Shown: positions 51,568 to 60,885 of the stretch, in pieces
How positions within the stretch are numbered: position 1 is the first letter of the stretch
Layout of the letters: the number at the start of each line of letters is the position of its first letter
NCBI GenBank assembly: GCA_000733915.1
Contig: JPOM01000001.1
Span: 2,606,001-2,670,000 of the forward strand
Length of the DNA: 64,000 bases
Source: Caulobacteraceae bacterium PMMR1
GTDB taxonomy: Bacteria; Pseudomonadota; Alphaproteobacteria; Caulobacterales; Caulobacteraceae
Direction: 5' to 3'
The notes under the pieces: generated by a model
Database searches by the model: none
Seen by the model: only the letters and a program-made list of their open reading frames with translations
What the model was told of the DNA's origin: nothing
Position numbers and translations under genes: made by a program

Positions 51568-53415
51568 ATGCCGGTAAGGCTGGCGGATTACGTCGCGCAG
51601 AAGCTGTACGAGGCAGGCATTCGCCACGTCTTCATGCTTACGGGCGGCGGGGCGATGCACCTCAACGACGCTTTCGGGCGCTACCCCGGGTTGGAGTATG
51701 TCTGCTGCCATAACGAGCAGTCGCTCAGCATGGCGGCGGAAGCCTACACCCGTTTGTCGAACCGGCTCGCCTGCCTCAACACCACGACGGGGCCTGGAAG
51801 TATTAACGCGCTTAATGGGGTGTTCGGAGCCTATACGGACTCCATCGGCATGGTGTGCATCTCCGGCCAGGTGAAGCGCGAGACGCTGCGCCAGAACAGC
51901 GGCCTGGCGCTACGCCAGCTCGGCGACCAGGAAGCCGACGTGATCGCGATGGTTCGGCCGATCACCAAGTTCGCCGAGCTGGTCACCAATCCGGACGAGA
52001 TCCGCTACCTGATCGAGAAGGCGATTTACCTCGCCGGCCATGGTCGCCCTGGTCCCACCTGGCTCGATATTCCCATCGACCTCCAGGCCCGCCCCATCGA
52101 ACCCGAACGGCTGAGGGGCTTCGACCCCATGGCCGAAGGCTATGGCAAGGCGTTCGACATTCCTTCTGAATACGGACCGCTGGCCGGGGCCGATCTGGCG
52201 GCCGCCGCGCGTGATGTCGTGGAGCGGCTAAGGTCCGCGAAGCGTCCCGTCCTCATGCCTGGCACTGGGGTGCGGATCAGCGGCATGTACGACGTGTTCC
52301 ACGAGATCGTGGATCGTCTGAGCATTCCGGTCGCGCCGGGCTGGAACGCCCAGGACGTGATCCATAACGATCACCCCTGTTACGTCGGTCGACCGGGAAC
52401 GGTGGGCGACCGGGCCGGTAATTTCGTCGTGCAAAACTCTGACTTCCTTCTCGTCCTGGGTTGTCGTCTCAATGTCCGTCAGATCAGCTTCAACTTCTCG
52501 TCTTTCGCCCGGGCCGCGCACAAGGTGATGGTCGACGTGGACCGCGCCGAACTCTTGAAGCCGACGCTGAAGATCGAGCAGCCGCTGCACGCCGATCTGG
52601 CGCAATTCCTGCCCGCGATGCTCGAAGCGCTCGATGGCTATGAGCCTCAGCCGGCGCACCGGGAGTATCTGGATTGGGGGCTGCAGCGCCGCCGGCGCTA
52701 TCCAACCGTTCTCGACGATTACTGGAGCGCGGACGGCGTCATCAACCCCTATTGCTTCTCCAAGGTGTTGTTCGAAGAGCTGGCTGAGGACGAAGTGGTC
52801 GTCATGGCCGACGCGACCGCCGCCGTGGTGACCTGTCAGGTCGCCGACATCAAGAAGAACCAGCGCCTGTTCTCCAACTCGGGCAGCGCTTCGATGGGAT
52901 ATGACCTGCCCGCGACGATCGGCGCTTGGCATGCGCATAAGGGCGAGCGGATCGTCTGCATCGCCGGCGATGGCAGCATCATGCAAAATCTACAGGAGTT
53001 GCAGACGATCGTCGGGCAAAGGATTCCGGCGAAGATCTTCCTCTACAACAACTCGGGTTATCACTCGATCCGCCAGTCGCAGACGGCGCACTTCGCCGGC
53101 CATGCGGTGGGCTGTGGCCCGGAGTCCGGCGTCACCTTCCCCGATTTCGGCAAGGTCGCGACCGCGTTCGGCTTCGATTTCGTGCGTACCTCAAGCCATG
53201 ACGACATGCGGGAAGCCATCCGGGCGACGCTCGATGCGCCAGGCGCCGCAATCTGCGAAGTCATGATCGACACGCGCCAGAGCTTCGAGCCCAAGCTGTC
53301 GTCGCGCCGTCTGGAGGACGGAACCATGGTGACCGCGCCGCTGGAGGACCTGGCTCCCTTCCTGCCGCGGGACGAGCTGCGGGAAAACATGCTGATCCCG
53401 TTGATGCCGCAATGA
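51568..53415 (+). CDS. Thiamine-diphosphate-dependent enzyme, acetolactate-synthase-like
   Basis: 615 residues. The PYR domain has the catalytic glutamate in CCHNEQSLSMAAEAY, the middle domain has PVLMPGTGVRIS, and the PP domain has the ThDP-Mg motif GDGSIMQNLQELQ followed by YNNSGYHS. Such enzymes occur in O-antigen clusters; the Yersinia relative YerE transfers a two-carbon unit to a CDP-3,6-dideoxy-4-keto sugar to make branched yersiniose. With rfbF and rfbH in the same cluster, a similar branching step is a reasonable inference, not proven. Confidence 0.85.
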   Translation: MPVRLADYVAQKLYEAGIRHVFMLTGGGAMHLNDAFGRYPGLEYVCCHNEQSLSMAAEAYTRLSNRLACLNTTTGPGSINALNGVFGAYTDSIGMVCISGQVKRETLRQNSGLALRQLGDQEADVIAMVRPITKFAELVTNPDEIRYLIEKAIYLAGHGRPGPTWLDIPIDLQARPIEPERLRGFDPMAEGYGKAFDIPSEYGPLAGADLAAAARDVVERLRSAKRPVLMPGTGVRISGMYDVFHEIVDRLSIPVAPGWNAQDVIHNDHPCYVGRPGTVGDRAGNFVVQNSDFLLVLGCRLNVRQISFNFSSFARAAHKVMVDVDRAELLKPTLKIEQPLHADLAQFLPAMLEALDGYEPQPAHREYLDWGLQRRRRYPTVLDDYWSADGVINPYCFSKVLFEELAEDEVVVMADATAAVVTCQVADIKKNQRLFSNSGSASMGYDLPATIGAWHAHKGERIVCIAGDGSIMQNLQELQTIVGQRIPAKIFLYNNSGYHSIRQSQTAHFAGHAVGCGPESGVTFPDFGKVATAFGFDFVRTSSHDDMREAIRATLDAPGAAICEVMIDTRQSFEPKLSSRRLEDGTMVTAPLEDLAPFLPRDELRENMLIPLMPQ

Positions 53416-53428
53416 TCGGTGCGGGCGC

Positions 53429-54121
53429 GTGAACGTTCGATCTGGCGCGCCTGCCGTCTTGTTCGATCTCGACGGTACTCTGGTCGATACCGCGGTTTCG
53501 ATCGCCGCTGCGCTCGGTGATCTGGCGGCTGAACGGGGCGGTTATCCACCCTCGGTGAGCGACGTTCGCCAGTGGGTGAGTCTCGGCGCTCCTGAGCTGG
53601 TCGGCCGCGCTTTAGCCGGGGCGGCGGGCGATCCGGTCGCCGACGTGGCCGCTTTTCGCGAGCGGTTGAAGGCTCGCGCCGCTTCACCAGCCGACGTCTT
53701 CCCGGGCGTGATCTCGTGCCTTGAGGCCCTCAAAGCGCGAGGATTCGGTCTTGGCGTCGTCACCAATAAAGTTGAGGCGATCGCCGCCCGTGTCCTAGGC
53801 GAGGCCGGGCTCAACCGGTTCTTCGAGGTCTTGATCGGTGGAGACACTCTGCCGGTCGCGAAGCCCGACCCCGCGCCCCTCCGCGAAGCGCTGCACAGGC
53901 TCGGCTCACCAGAGCGCGCGGCGTTCGTGGGCGACAGCATCGTAGACGCCACGGCCTGCGAACGGGCGAGCCTCCCGTTCTATCTGTTCTCAGGCGGCTA
54001 TGGGGCGGCCGAATGTGCTGGATCGCCTGTCCGCATACGCTTCGCCACCTATGAAGCGCTGACCTCTGCGATAGTAGGGGACTTCGGTCTCGCAACGATC
54101 GCCCTGGCCGCGGTGGAGTAG
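53429..54121 (+). CDS. HAD-family phosphatase (phosphoglycolate-phosphatase-like)
   Basis: 230 residues from a GTG at 53429. HAD motifs are all present: VLFDLDGTLVDT, VVTNKVEAI, AKPDPAPL and FVGDSIVDATACE. The cap type and size resemble Gph/PGMB-like enzymes. In this cluster it could dephosphorylate a sugar phosphate, for example a NeuB product. It is 13 bases from the ThDP enzyme and seven bases from the next gene, so probably in one operon. Confidence 0.87.
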   Translation: MNVRSGAPAVLFDLDGTLVDTAVSIAAALGDLAAERGGYPPSVSDVRQWVSLGAPELVGRALAGAAGDPVADVAAFRERLKARAASPADVFPGVISCLEALKARGFGLGVVTNKVEAIAARVLGEAGLNRFFEVLIGGDTLPVAKPDPAPLREALHRLGSPERAAFVGDSIVDATACERASLPFYLFSGGYGAAECAGSPVRIRFATYEALTSAIVGDFGLATIALAAVE

Positions 54122-54127
54122 CGTGAG

Positions 54128-56956
54128 ATGAGCGCCTCCATTGCGAGTCCCACGGGCCGAAGCGGGCCCACCGTCGTGCTGGTGTCCGGAATGGAGCGCA
54201 GCGGGACCTCCGCCCTGACAGCCGCGCTTGGCATTCTCGGGTGCGGTTTGCCGAGCGATCTTATGGCGGGGACGGAGTTCAACCCGAAGGGGTATTTCGA
54301 GTCCACGACGCTGGCGAACTTCCTGGACGACGTGCTTGCGCTCGCCGGTACGCGGGAGCGCGGCTGGACCTCGGTGCCAGCGGATTGGCAGGTGTCGGAG
54401 GAAACGGAGGGGCTCGCCGAGCGCGGGGCCGCACTGATCCGTTCAGTTCACGCGGATCAATCGCTCTTTGCGCTGAAGAATCCCAGATTCTCCAAGCTCA
54501 TGCCGTTTACCCTGCGCATGTTGGCGTTGCTCGACGCCGACGTGCGGGTCGTTTCGCCGTTCCGGCGCCCCGAGGCCGTGGCTGCGTCCGAGGCCCGGCA
54601 CCGTGCGCTGGGGCCGGCCGAAGCCAGCCTGATGTGGCTGCGATACCATCTGGACGGCGAGTTCGGATCGCGCGGGCTTCCACGTGGCTTTGTGGAGTAC
54701 GACGCTTTTCTCGCCGACTGGCGCGGTGAATTAGTCAGGCTCGAACGTCAACTCGGACTGACGCTCCCGGATCGCACGCCGGCGCGTGAGGACGAGGTCG
54801 ACCGGTTTCTCGACTCCAGTCTACGGCATCACCCGGCCGAGTTGGGGGGCGGCCCGCTCGCGGCGTTTGCGGCGCGATGGACGGAGCCGGTTTTTGAGGC
54901 GCTCAGGCAGCTTCGCCTGACGCCAAACGATACAGTGGCGTGCTCAGCGCTCGATGCCGCGAGGTCGGCGCTGGACAACAGCGAACCAATTTTCTCCTCA
55001 TTAATCCGCGAATTGGAGGCGAAAGTGGCTGAACCAGCGGATCAAGCCGGGGTGGACGCCAGCCTCGAAAAACTGTCGAACAGGCTGGAGGTCATTTCGC
55101 GGGAGCGCGACACGCTCGTGCAAGCGGGGCAGCGCGCGGCGTCTGAGCGGACCGCTCTTGCGGCGACGTTCGCGAACGAAAAGGCGGAGCTCGGCCAACG
55201 GCTCGCCGTGTGCGAGGCGGAGCTTTCAGCAACGCGAGCTAAGGTCGTAGACCTGCAACGCGAGGTCGAGACCGCGACGATGCGCGAGGTGGAGAGCCGA
55301 TCGACCCTGAAGGCGGAGCAGGCGGCCCTCGCGCGTGCACTCGCCTTGATGCAAAGCAACGCTGAGCATCTTGGACGGCTGAAGGAAGAGCGGGCCACCC
55401 TATCCGCTAACCTCAAGGCGCAAGAGGCCGAGCTTGCACGCCTCCGCAAGGAGCTCGCCCGACAAGAGGCCGCACTGGATCGCGAAAAGGCCGAGGCGAA
55501 GCTCGCCGCCGAGCTTTTGAACCGACACAAGGTCCAGCTTGCGGACAACGCGGCGAAGATCGCGAAGCTCGAAGAGGGCGCGGCGAAAGCGAAGACTGCA
55601 GAGGTCGCTTTGCGCTCGGAGCTGGAGCAGGAACGCAAAAGGCCGCGTTTGCGGACAGGCTTAAACCCGGCCGCCGCTCCCGGCGGTCTTCAGCCCATCA
55701 AGAACAACGGGCGCGTGGCGGTTCTGATCTGCTGCTACTCCGGCGAGCCGTTCTTCGAAGAAACCCTGGCCTCGGTCGTCGCCCAGACCTTCCGCAACGT
55801 CCATATCGTGATCCACGATAACGGCTGCACCGAGAGCTACCGACAGAAGATCGACGAGGCCGCAAAACGCACGGGCGCGACAGTCTACCGATCCGACGTG
55901 AACCGGTATGGCGAAGGCCTGCGCTATGACGTCTTGCCTCACATTGTCGATGAATATTGCGCCGTCATCCACGACGACGACCGCTATCTGGAAAACAAGC
56001 TCGCTGTCTCGATGGACCGGATGGTCTCGGGTAAGCTCGATTATGTCTTCACCGACCGTTCGTTCATCGACGATCGGGGGCAGCCTTTCCATGGCAACGC
56101 CGAGACCCTGAACTCGAAGGCGTTCGAACCACACGAGTTCCCGCACGCGCTGGCGGCGGAGATGTTCCACACCGGCCTGCGGCTCCACTTCTCGACGCTG
56201 GTCATGCGGACGGAACTGGTAAGGCGGAATTTCCTCGGCGACCCCTATGTGCCGCGCATCGCTGATGCCCTGTTCTTCGCTCAGACCGTCCTGGATAAGG
56301 AACTCAAGGGTGAATACCTCGGGGAACGCCTGACCGAGGTCCGAATTCACGGCAGCAATGACTTCCTGTACGGGAAGATGGACGAGCTGAAGCAAAAGGT
56401 GCAACTGTCACATCTCAACCTTGCCGAATATTTCTCGTTCCAGGATCTAGTTCGCCACCTCGACGATGAGGACCTGTTCAAGTTATTCAGTCATTTCCCA
56501 GGCATACCCATCGTACCAGAGGATACGCGCGTCACTGCCCTCATAAAGACGGCGCTTTGGCTGCGGCCTTGGTTCCGTAGCAAGAAGCTAATGGCCGTGT
56601 TCTGCATCCACGAAGCCTTCAAGCTCGATCCGCTCACCACCATGGTCAAGGTTCGTGAACTGATTGGCGGCGTCGGCGGCCAGGATGCCAACGAGACCAT
56701 GGTCAAGCTTTATGACGACTACGTCCGGGGTGAGATGACTTTCCTGCGGCTGGATGAAACGGAACGAGCGATCGCGTTCGCCAGCGAAAGCCAGCTCCGA
56801 ACCGCCCTGGACGAGATCATGGCGTCTTCCTCCTGGCGGATCACCGCTCCGATCCGCAAAGCGGGCAGGCTGGCCAAGAGGGCGGGGCTGTTGCCAAGGC
56901 GCAATGCCGTGCTCGCCAGCGCCCTTAAGGGGCCGTCCGATGGAGCTTCGGATTGA
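54128..56956 (+). CDS. Sulfotransferase - coiled coil - GT2 glycosyltransferase fusion
   Basis: 942 residues in three parts. Residues 1-270 are a sulfotransferase-like P-loop domain (VSGMERSGTSALTAAL; later LKNPRFSKLMPF and RRPEAVAASEARH). Residues ~290-510 are a long Ala/Glu/Arg-rich coiled coil (LARLRKELARQEAALDREK). From ~530 there is a GT-A family 2 glycosyltransferase with VAVLICCYSGEPFFEETL and a metal-binding DDDR in IHDDDRYLENK. About 200 helical residues follow. The coiled coil may set oligomer size or measure chain length as in WbdD-like proteins; that is inference. Confidence 0.82.
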   Translation: MSASIASPTGRSGPTVVLVSGMERSGTSALTAALGILGCGLPSDLMAGTEFNPKGYFESTTLANFLDDVLALAGTRERGWTSVPADWQVSEETEGLAERGAALIRSVHADQSLFALKNPRFSKLMPFTLRMLALLDADVRVVSPFRRPEAVAASEARHRALGPAEASLMWLRYHLDGEFGSRGLPRGFVEYDAFLADWRGELVRLERQLGLTLPDRTPAREDEVDRFLDSSLRHHPAELGGGPLAAFAARWTEPVFEALRQLRLTPNDTVACSALDAARSALDNSEPIFSSLIRELEAKVAEPADQAGVDASLEKLSNRLEVISRERDTLVQAGQRAASERTALAATFANEKAELGQRLAVCEAELSATRAKVVDLQREVETATMREVESRSTLKAEQAALARALALMQSNAEHLGRLKEERATLSANLKAQEAELARLRKELARQEAALDREKAEAKLAAELLNRHKVQLADNAAKIAKLEEGAAKAKTAEVALRSELEQERKRPRLRTGLNPAAAPGGLQPIKNNGRVAVLICCYSGEPFFEETLASVVAQTFRNVHIVIHDNGCTESYRQKIDEAAKRTGATVYRSDVNRYGEGLRYDVLPHIVDEYCAVIHDDDRYLENKLAVSMDRMVSGKLDYVFTDRSFIDDRGQPFHGNAETLNSKAFEPHEFPHALAAEMFHTGLRLHFSTLVMRTELVRRNFLGDPYVPRIADALFFAQTVLDKELKGEYLGERLTEVRIHGSNDFLYGKMDELKQKVQLSHLNLAEYFSFQDLVRHLDDEDLFKLFSHFPGIPIVPEDTRVTALIKTALWLRPWFRSKKLMAVFCIHEAFKLDPLTTMVKVRELIGGVGGQDANETMVKLYDDYVRGEMTFLRLDETERAIAFASESQLRTALDEIMASSSWRITAPIRKAGRLAKRAGLLPRRNAVLASALKGPSDGASD

Positions 56957-57533
56957 GCTTCAAGAAATGGTCGCGTAGGAGCGATATGACGCCTCCGGAC
57001 TGTCGGGGCGGGTCTGCTGAAACCAGGGAACGGGTTGGAGTGCTGATGTTCGACGCGTTGGGCCAATGGGCGGCCGAAACATGAGTGCTCTAACGGGTCC
57101 CCAAGATATCTCCGCGTCCTTGACGAGTTGGCGTCTCTGGGCGTTCCTCGGTTGGAAGGACATCCGCGGGCGTTACAGAGGGTCGGTGCTCGGTCCGATA
57201 TGGATCGCGGGTGGTCTTCTCGTAGTGACGCTCGGCGCGGGCGTGCTCTTTGCTGACATCCTGAAGAGTAAGGTCGACTTCTTCATTCCCTACCTTTGTC
57301 TGGGGCTTACGGTCTGGACCTTGATAAGCGCCTCGATCGTCGAGGGCTCGACGGCTTTCCTCGGCGCCGGTCTTCTGATCAAGAACAGCACCCTGCCGAT
57401 CTTCATGCAGGTGCTTCGCACCATCTGGCGCAACCTGATCGTCTTCGCGCACAATATCCCCGTAGCCGCGGCGGTCTGTATCTACTTCAGGTTGCCCGTG
57501 CAGCCGACGTTGTTGCTGGCTATACCTGGTCTA

Positions 57534-58377
57534 GGCTCCAAACCCAATCACGCGCTTGAGGCCGGTGGGCAAATCATGATTCCGGCGCCCTGAGCGGCGT
57601 TGGAGGGGGGCATGGGCCTGTTCTGGTTGTCGGACGAGCAGTGGGCGGCGATCGAGCCGCACCTGCCGCAGAACCAGCCCGGCGCCAGGCGGGTGGACGA
57701 CCGGCGGGTGATCTCGGGCATCCTCCACGTGCTGAAGGTGGGTTGCCGCTGGCAGGACTGCCCCGGCGACTACGGCCCGCACACGACGGTCTACAACCGG
57801 TTCAACCGATGGTCTCGCCGACGGTTCTGGATCCAGCTGCTGGAAGCGCTCGCCGCCTCCGGCGCGGTGACGAAAAGCACCGCGGTGGACAGCACTTACG
57901 TCAAGGCGCAGCGCTCGGCCTTCGGCGGAAAAGGGGGGCGCGGGCGCAGGCGATCGGCCCCTCGCGCGGCGGTCAGACCACCAAAGTTCATGTCCTCACC
58001 GACACCGTCGGGCGCCCCTTCGCGCTGACGCTGACCCCGGGCAACGTCTCCGACATTACTGTCGCGCCGGCCCTGCTCGCCCGCGCCCAAGGCGCCCGCT
58101 ACGTGCTGGCCGACAAGGGATACGACGCCGACGCGCTCCGCCGGATGCTGCGGCAGTCCGGAGCCGTGCCGGTCATCCCAGGCCGAAGCACCCGCAAACG
58201 CCGCATCGCCTACGATCAAGACCGCTACCGAGAGCGCCACCGGATCGAGAACGCCTTCTGCAGGCTCAAGGACTTCCGCCGCGTCGCCACCCGCTACGAC
58301 AAGCTCGCGGCCAACTTCCTCTCCGCCGTCGCCCTTGCAGCGCTACTGTCCTTCTGGCTGTGAATGAGTCTTGAGCC
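57534..58377 (+). mobile_element. IS5/IS427-type insertion sequence, copy B (844 bp), inside wzm
   Basis: Same ends, length and orientation as copy A, with TA duplications at 57532-57533 and 58378-58379. The clean TA duplication and perfect restoration of wzm on removal show a simple recent insertion. Together with copy A it brackets 14.3 kb in direct orientation, so recombination between the copies could delete the whole segment. Confidence 0.93.
57612..58363 (+). CDS. IS5-family transposase, two overlapping frames, copy B
   Basis: Identical organisation to copy A: first frame from ATG 57612 (LSDEQWAAIEPHLP), slippery A4G6 run near 57930, second frame with LADKGYDAD and RIENAFCRLKDF to 58363. 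Amino-acid differences from copy A are few (Gly to Arg before KRGAR, Arg to His before RIENAF, Arg to Trp next to the last residue). Both copies look potentially active. Confidence 0.85.
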
Positions 58378-58717
58378 TAGCCATCGTGACGTTGAACCTG
58401 GTGTGGGTCGTCTATCTGTGCGCCCTTATGGCCGCACGATATCGCGACTTCATCCAGATCATCACCTACGTGATCCAGTTCGCCATCTTCGTGACGCCCG
58501 TCTTCTGGATCGCCGACGCTCTTTCCGCGAAGGGCAAGACTCTCATCACGATCAATCCGCTTTACCAGATGATCGAGGTCGTGCGCGGTCCCATCATCGG
58601 TCGGGTTCCGCCGCCCCAGGTGTGGGTGACGACGATCCTCATGGCGGTCATAGGGCTGGCGGTCGCCTACGTCTGCCACATCCGGCTTCGGTCGAAGATC
58701 GTTCACTGGCTTTAGAT

Positions 58718-59464
58718 ATGACCATTCTCGAAGTCACCAATCTGACGCTCGACCTTCCGATCCTGAGCTGGGACTCCCGGTCGTTGCGCCGGACCTTTGT
58801 CGGCCTGTCGCTCGGCGGCCAGGCCTTCAAGACCCGGAGCAACAAGGTTTCGATCCGGGCGCTGGACAATATCAGCTTCACGCTCATGGAAGGCGAGCGG
58901 GTCGGACTCGTCGGCCACAACGGGTCAGGAAAGAGCAGCCTGCTGCGCGTGCTCGCCGGCATCTACACGCCGAGCGCGGGAAGCGTCCGTATGGATGGCC
59001 GTCCCACCGCGACTCTCGATCCCGCCACAGGCATGGATCTCGAGGCTCCGGGTATCGAGAACATCTTCATCCTCGGCCGCATTCAGGGCCGCACGCGCGA
59101 GCAGATCGCGAGCGTGCTGGACTGGATCGGCGAATTCACGGGCCTCGGGCCCTTCCTGGACGCGCCGGTCAAGACCTACTCCGCGGGCATGACGGCGCGA
59201 CTGGCCTTCGCCGTGGCGACAGCCTTCGATCCTGACATCCTGCTCATGGACGAGTGGATCGCCACAGGTGACGAGGCCTTCATCGGCAAGGCCCAGGACA
59301 AGCTCAACGATTTCGTCTCCCGTTCGCGCGCCCTGGTGCTCGCCACGCACAACAAGGAGATCATTCGCCGGGTCTGCAACAAGGCGATGCTACTGGACAA
59401 GGGCCGCGTAGTGGCGTTCGGCCCGGTTGAAGAGGTGTTCGAGGCGCAAGCGCAGGTGGGTTAA
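58718..59464 (+). CDS. wzt: Polysaccharide export ABC ATPase Wzt (short form)
   Basis: 248 residues. Walker A is GLVGHNGSGKSSLL, the signature is YSAGMTARLAF, Walker B is DILLMDEWIATGD and the switch His is in LATHNKEI. There is no C-terminal carbohydrate-binding domain, so this is the short Wzt/KpsT-like form whose export does not depend on recognising a terminal sugar modification. The ATG at 58718 is two bases after the wzm stop. It is intact, but its permease partner is disrupted. Confidence 0.92.
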   Translation: MTILEVTNLTLDLPILSWDSRSLRRTFVGLSLGGQAFKTRSNKVSIRALDNISFTLMEGERVGLVGHNGSGKSSLLRVLAGIYTPSAGSVRMDGRPTATLDPATGMDLEAPGIENIFILGRIQGRTREQIASVLDWIGEFTGLGPFLDAPVKTYSAGMTARLAFAVATAFDPDILLMDEWIATGDEAFIGKAQDKLNDFVSRSRALVLATHNKEIIRRVCNKAMLLDKGRVVAFGPVEEVFEAQAQVG

Positions 59465-59527
59465 CCCGGCCGGGCGTCGGCTGGACCGCGAGCGCCTATT
59501 CATTGGCGGAATTTGGAGAGGGAAGTC

Positions 59528-60865
59528 ATGGCTTGGGAAGGCGCTGGTTCGGCCGCCGAGATCAGGGAAGAAATCCTGAAGCTCGGCCAACGCTACCTCG
59601 ATGCGAAGGGCGTCGCGCCGTTCGTTCCTGGGGAGACGTACATCCCGTGCGCGGGCAAGGTGATCGAGGGCGAGGAGCTGCGCCTTCTGCTCGACGCGTC
59701 GCTCGACCTTTGGCTTACCGCGGGCCGGTACGCCGAACAGTTCGAGCGCGAGTTGCCCAAACGCTTCGGTCTCGCCGAGTCGCGGCTGACGGTGTCCGGC
59801 TCGGCCGCCAACCTCCTGGCGTTCACGGCGCTGACCTCGTGGAAGCTTCGTAACAAGGCGATCGCACCGGGTTCCGAGGTGCTGACGGTCGCCGCCGGTT
59901 TCCCGACAACGGTCGCGCCGATCGTGCAGAACAACTGCGTGCCGGTCTTCGTCGACGTGGATCTGGAGACGTTCAACGTCGATGCGTCGCGGCTCGAAGC
60001 GGCGGTGACGGACAAGACCCGGGCCGTGATGATTGCGCATACGCTCGGCAACCCGTTCGACCTCGGCGCGGTCACCGAGCTTTGCAAGAAACACAATCTC
60101 TACCTGGTCGAGGACTGCTGCGACGCGTTCGGCGCCACCTATGACGGCAAGCCGGTGGGCTCTTTCGGAGACCTTGCGACCCTCAGCTTCTATCCCGCGC
60201 ACCACATCACCATGGGCGAAGGCGGCGCGATCATGAGCAATCGGGCGTCGCTGATGAAGCTGGTGGAGTCCTATCGTGATTGGGGCCGCGATTGCTGGTG
60301 CGCCCCGGGCATGGCCGACACCTGCGGAAAGCGGTTCCAGCATAAGCTCGGAGACCTGCCCTACGGTTACGACCACAAGTTCACCTTCTCCCATCTCGGC
60401 TACAACATGAAGGCGACCGACATGCAGGCGGCGGTTGGCATCGCCCAGCTGGACAAGGTCGACTTCTTCATCCAGCGCCGCCGGGAGAACTTCGCGCGCC
60501 TGACCGAGGACTTCATCCGCGAGGGTCTCGATGAATACTTCATCCTGCCCAAGGCGACGCCGCGCTCCGAACCCAGCTGGTTCGGCTATCTGTTGACCCT
60601 CAAGGACGGTCTGAAGTTCACGCGTCGCGACGCGGTGGATTACCTCGACCAGCACAAGGTCGGAACCCGCCAACTCTTCGCCGGCAATCTGATCCGGCAG
60701 CCGGCGTTCAAGGGCGTCAACTATCGTGTGGTCGGCGACTTGACCAACACAGACAAGATTATGAACGACAGCTTCTGGATCGGCGTGTGGCCGGGGATCG
60801 ACGACGAGCGCCGCGCCTACATGGTGCAGACGTTCAAGACGATGATCGCCGAGCTCAACCGCTGA
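59528..60865 (+). CDS. rfbH: CDP-4-keto-6-deoxy-D-glucose 3-dehydratase RfbH
   Basis: E1 enzyme that removes the 3-hydroxyl of CDP-4-keto-6-deoxyglucose using PMP and a [2Fe-2S] cluster. 445 residues. In the DegT fold the usual PLP lysine is replaced by histidine in FYPAHHITMGEGG, which defines this dehydratase group, and the cluster cysteines are visible in DCWCAPGMADTCGKRF. The ATG at 59528 follows GGAGAGGGAAG. It needs a reductase (E3, RfbI/AscD-like), not seen in this window. With rfbF it shows that a CDP-3,6-dideoxyhexose pathway is encoded. Confidence 0.94.
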   Translation: MAWEGAGSAAEIREEILKLGQRYLDAKGVAPFVPGETYIPCAGKVIEGEELRLLLDASLDLWLTAGRYAEQFERELPKRFGLAESRLTVSGSAANLLAFTALTSWKLRNKAIAPGSEVLTVAAGFPTTVAPIVQNNCVPVFVDVDLETFNVDASRLEAAVTDKTRAVMIAHTLGNPFDLGAVTELCKKHNLYLVEDCCDAFGATYDGKPVGSFGDLATLSFYPAHHITMGEGGAIMSNRASLMKLVESYRDWGRDCWCAPGMADTCGKRFQHKLGDLPYGYDHKFTFSHLGYNMKATDMQAAVGIAQLDKVDFFIQRRRENFARLTEDFIREGLDEYFILPKATPRSEPSWFGYLLTLKDGLKFTRRDAVDYLDQHKVGTRQLFAGNLIRQPAFKGVNYRVVGDLTNTDKIMNDSFWIGVWPGIDDERRAYMVQTFKTMIAELNR

Positions 60866-60885
60866 GCCGACAGGGAACAGGTAAC

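Larger units (their letters stand above)
57081..58715 (+). pseudogene. wzm: ABC-2 polysaccharide export permease Wzm, split by an IS element
   Basis: The 5' part (57081-57533) encodes FLGWKDIRGRYRGSVLGPIW and helices to LLLAIPGL. The 3' part (58380-58715) continues AIVTLNLVWVVYLCALMAARYRDF to RSKIVHWL. Removing the 844-base IS and one TA copy restores an unbroken frame of 262 residues, normal for Wzm. So the gene was intact until this insertion. Wzm forms the channel for export of an undecaprenyl-linked polysaccharide; its loss should block ABC-dependent export unless another permease serves. Wzt follows two bases after the stop. Confidence 0.93.

Noticed and set aside
57534-58377. IS copy B as a programmed regulatory insertion in wzm
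   Set aside because: The element carries no fusion to wzm and copy A has the same structure; a plain transposition with TA duplication explains it.
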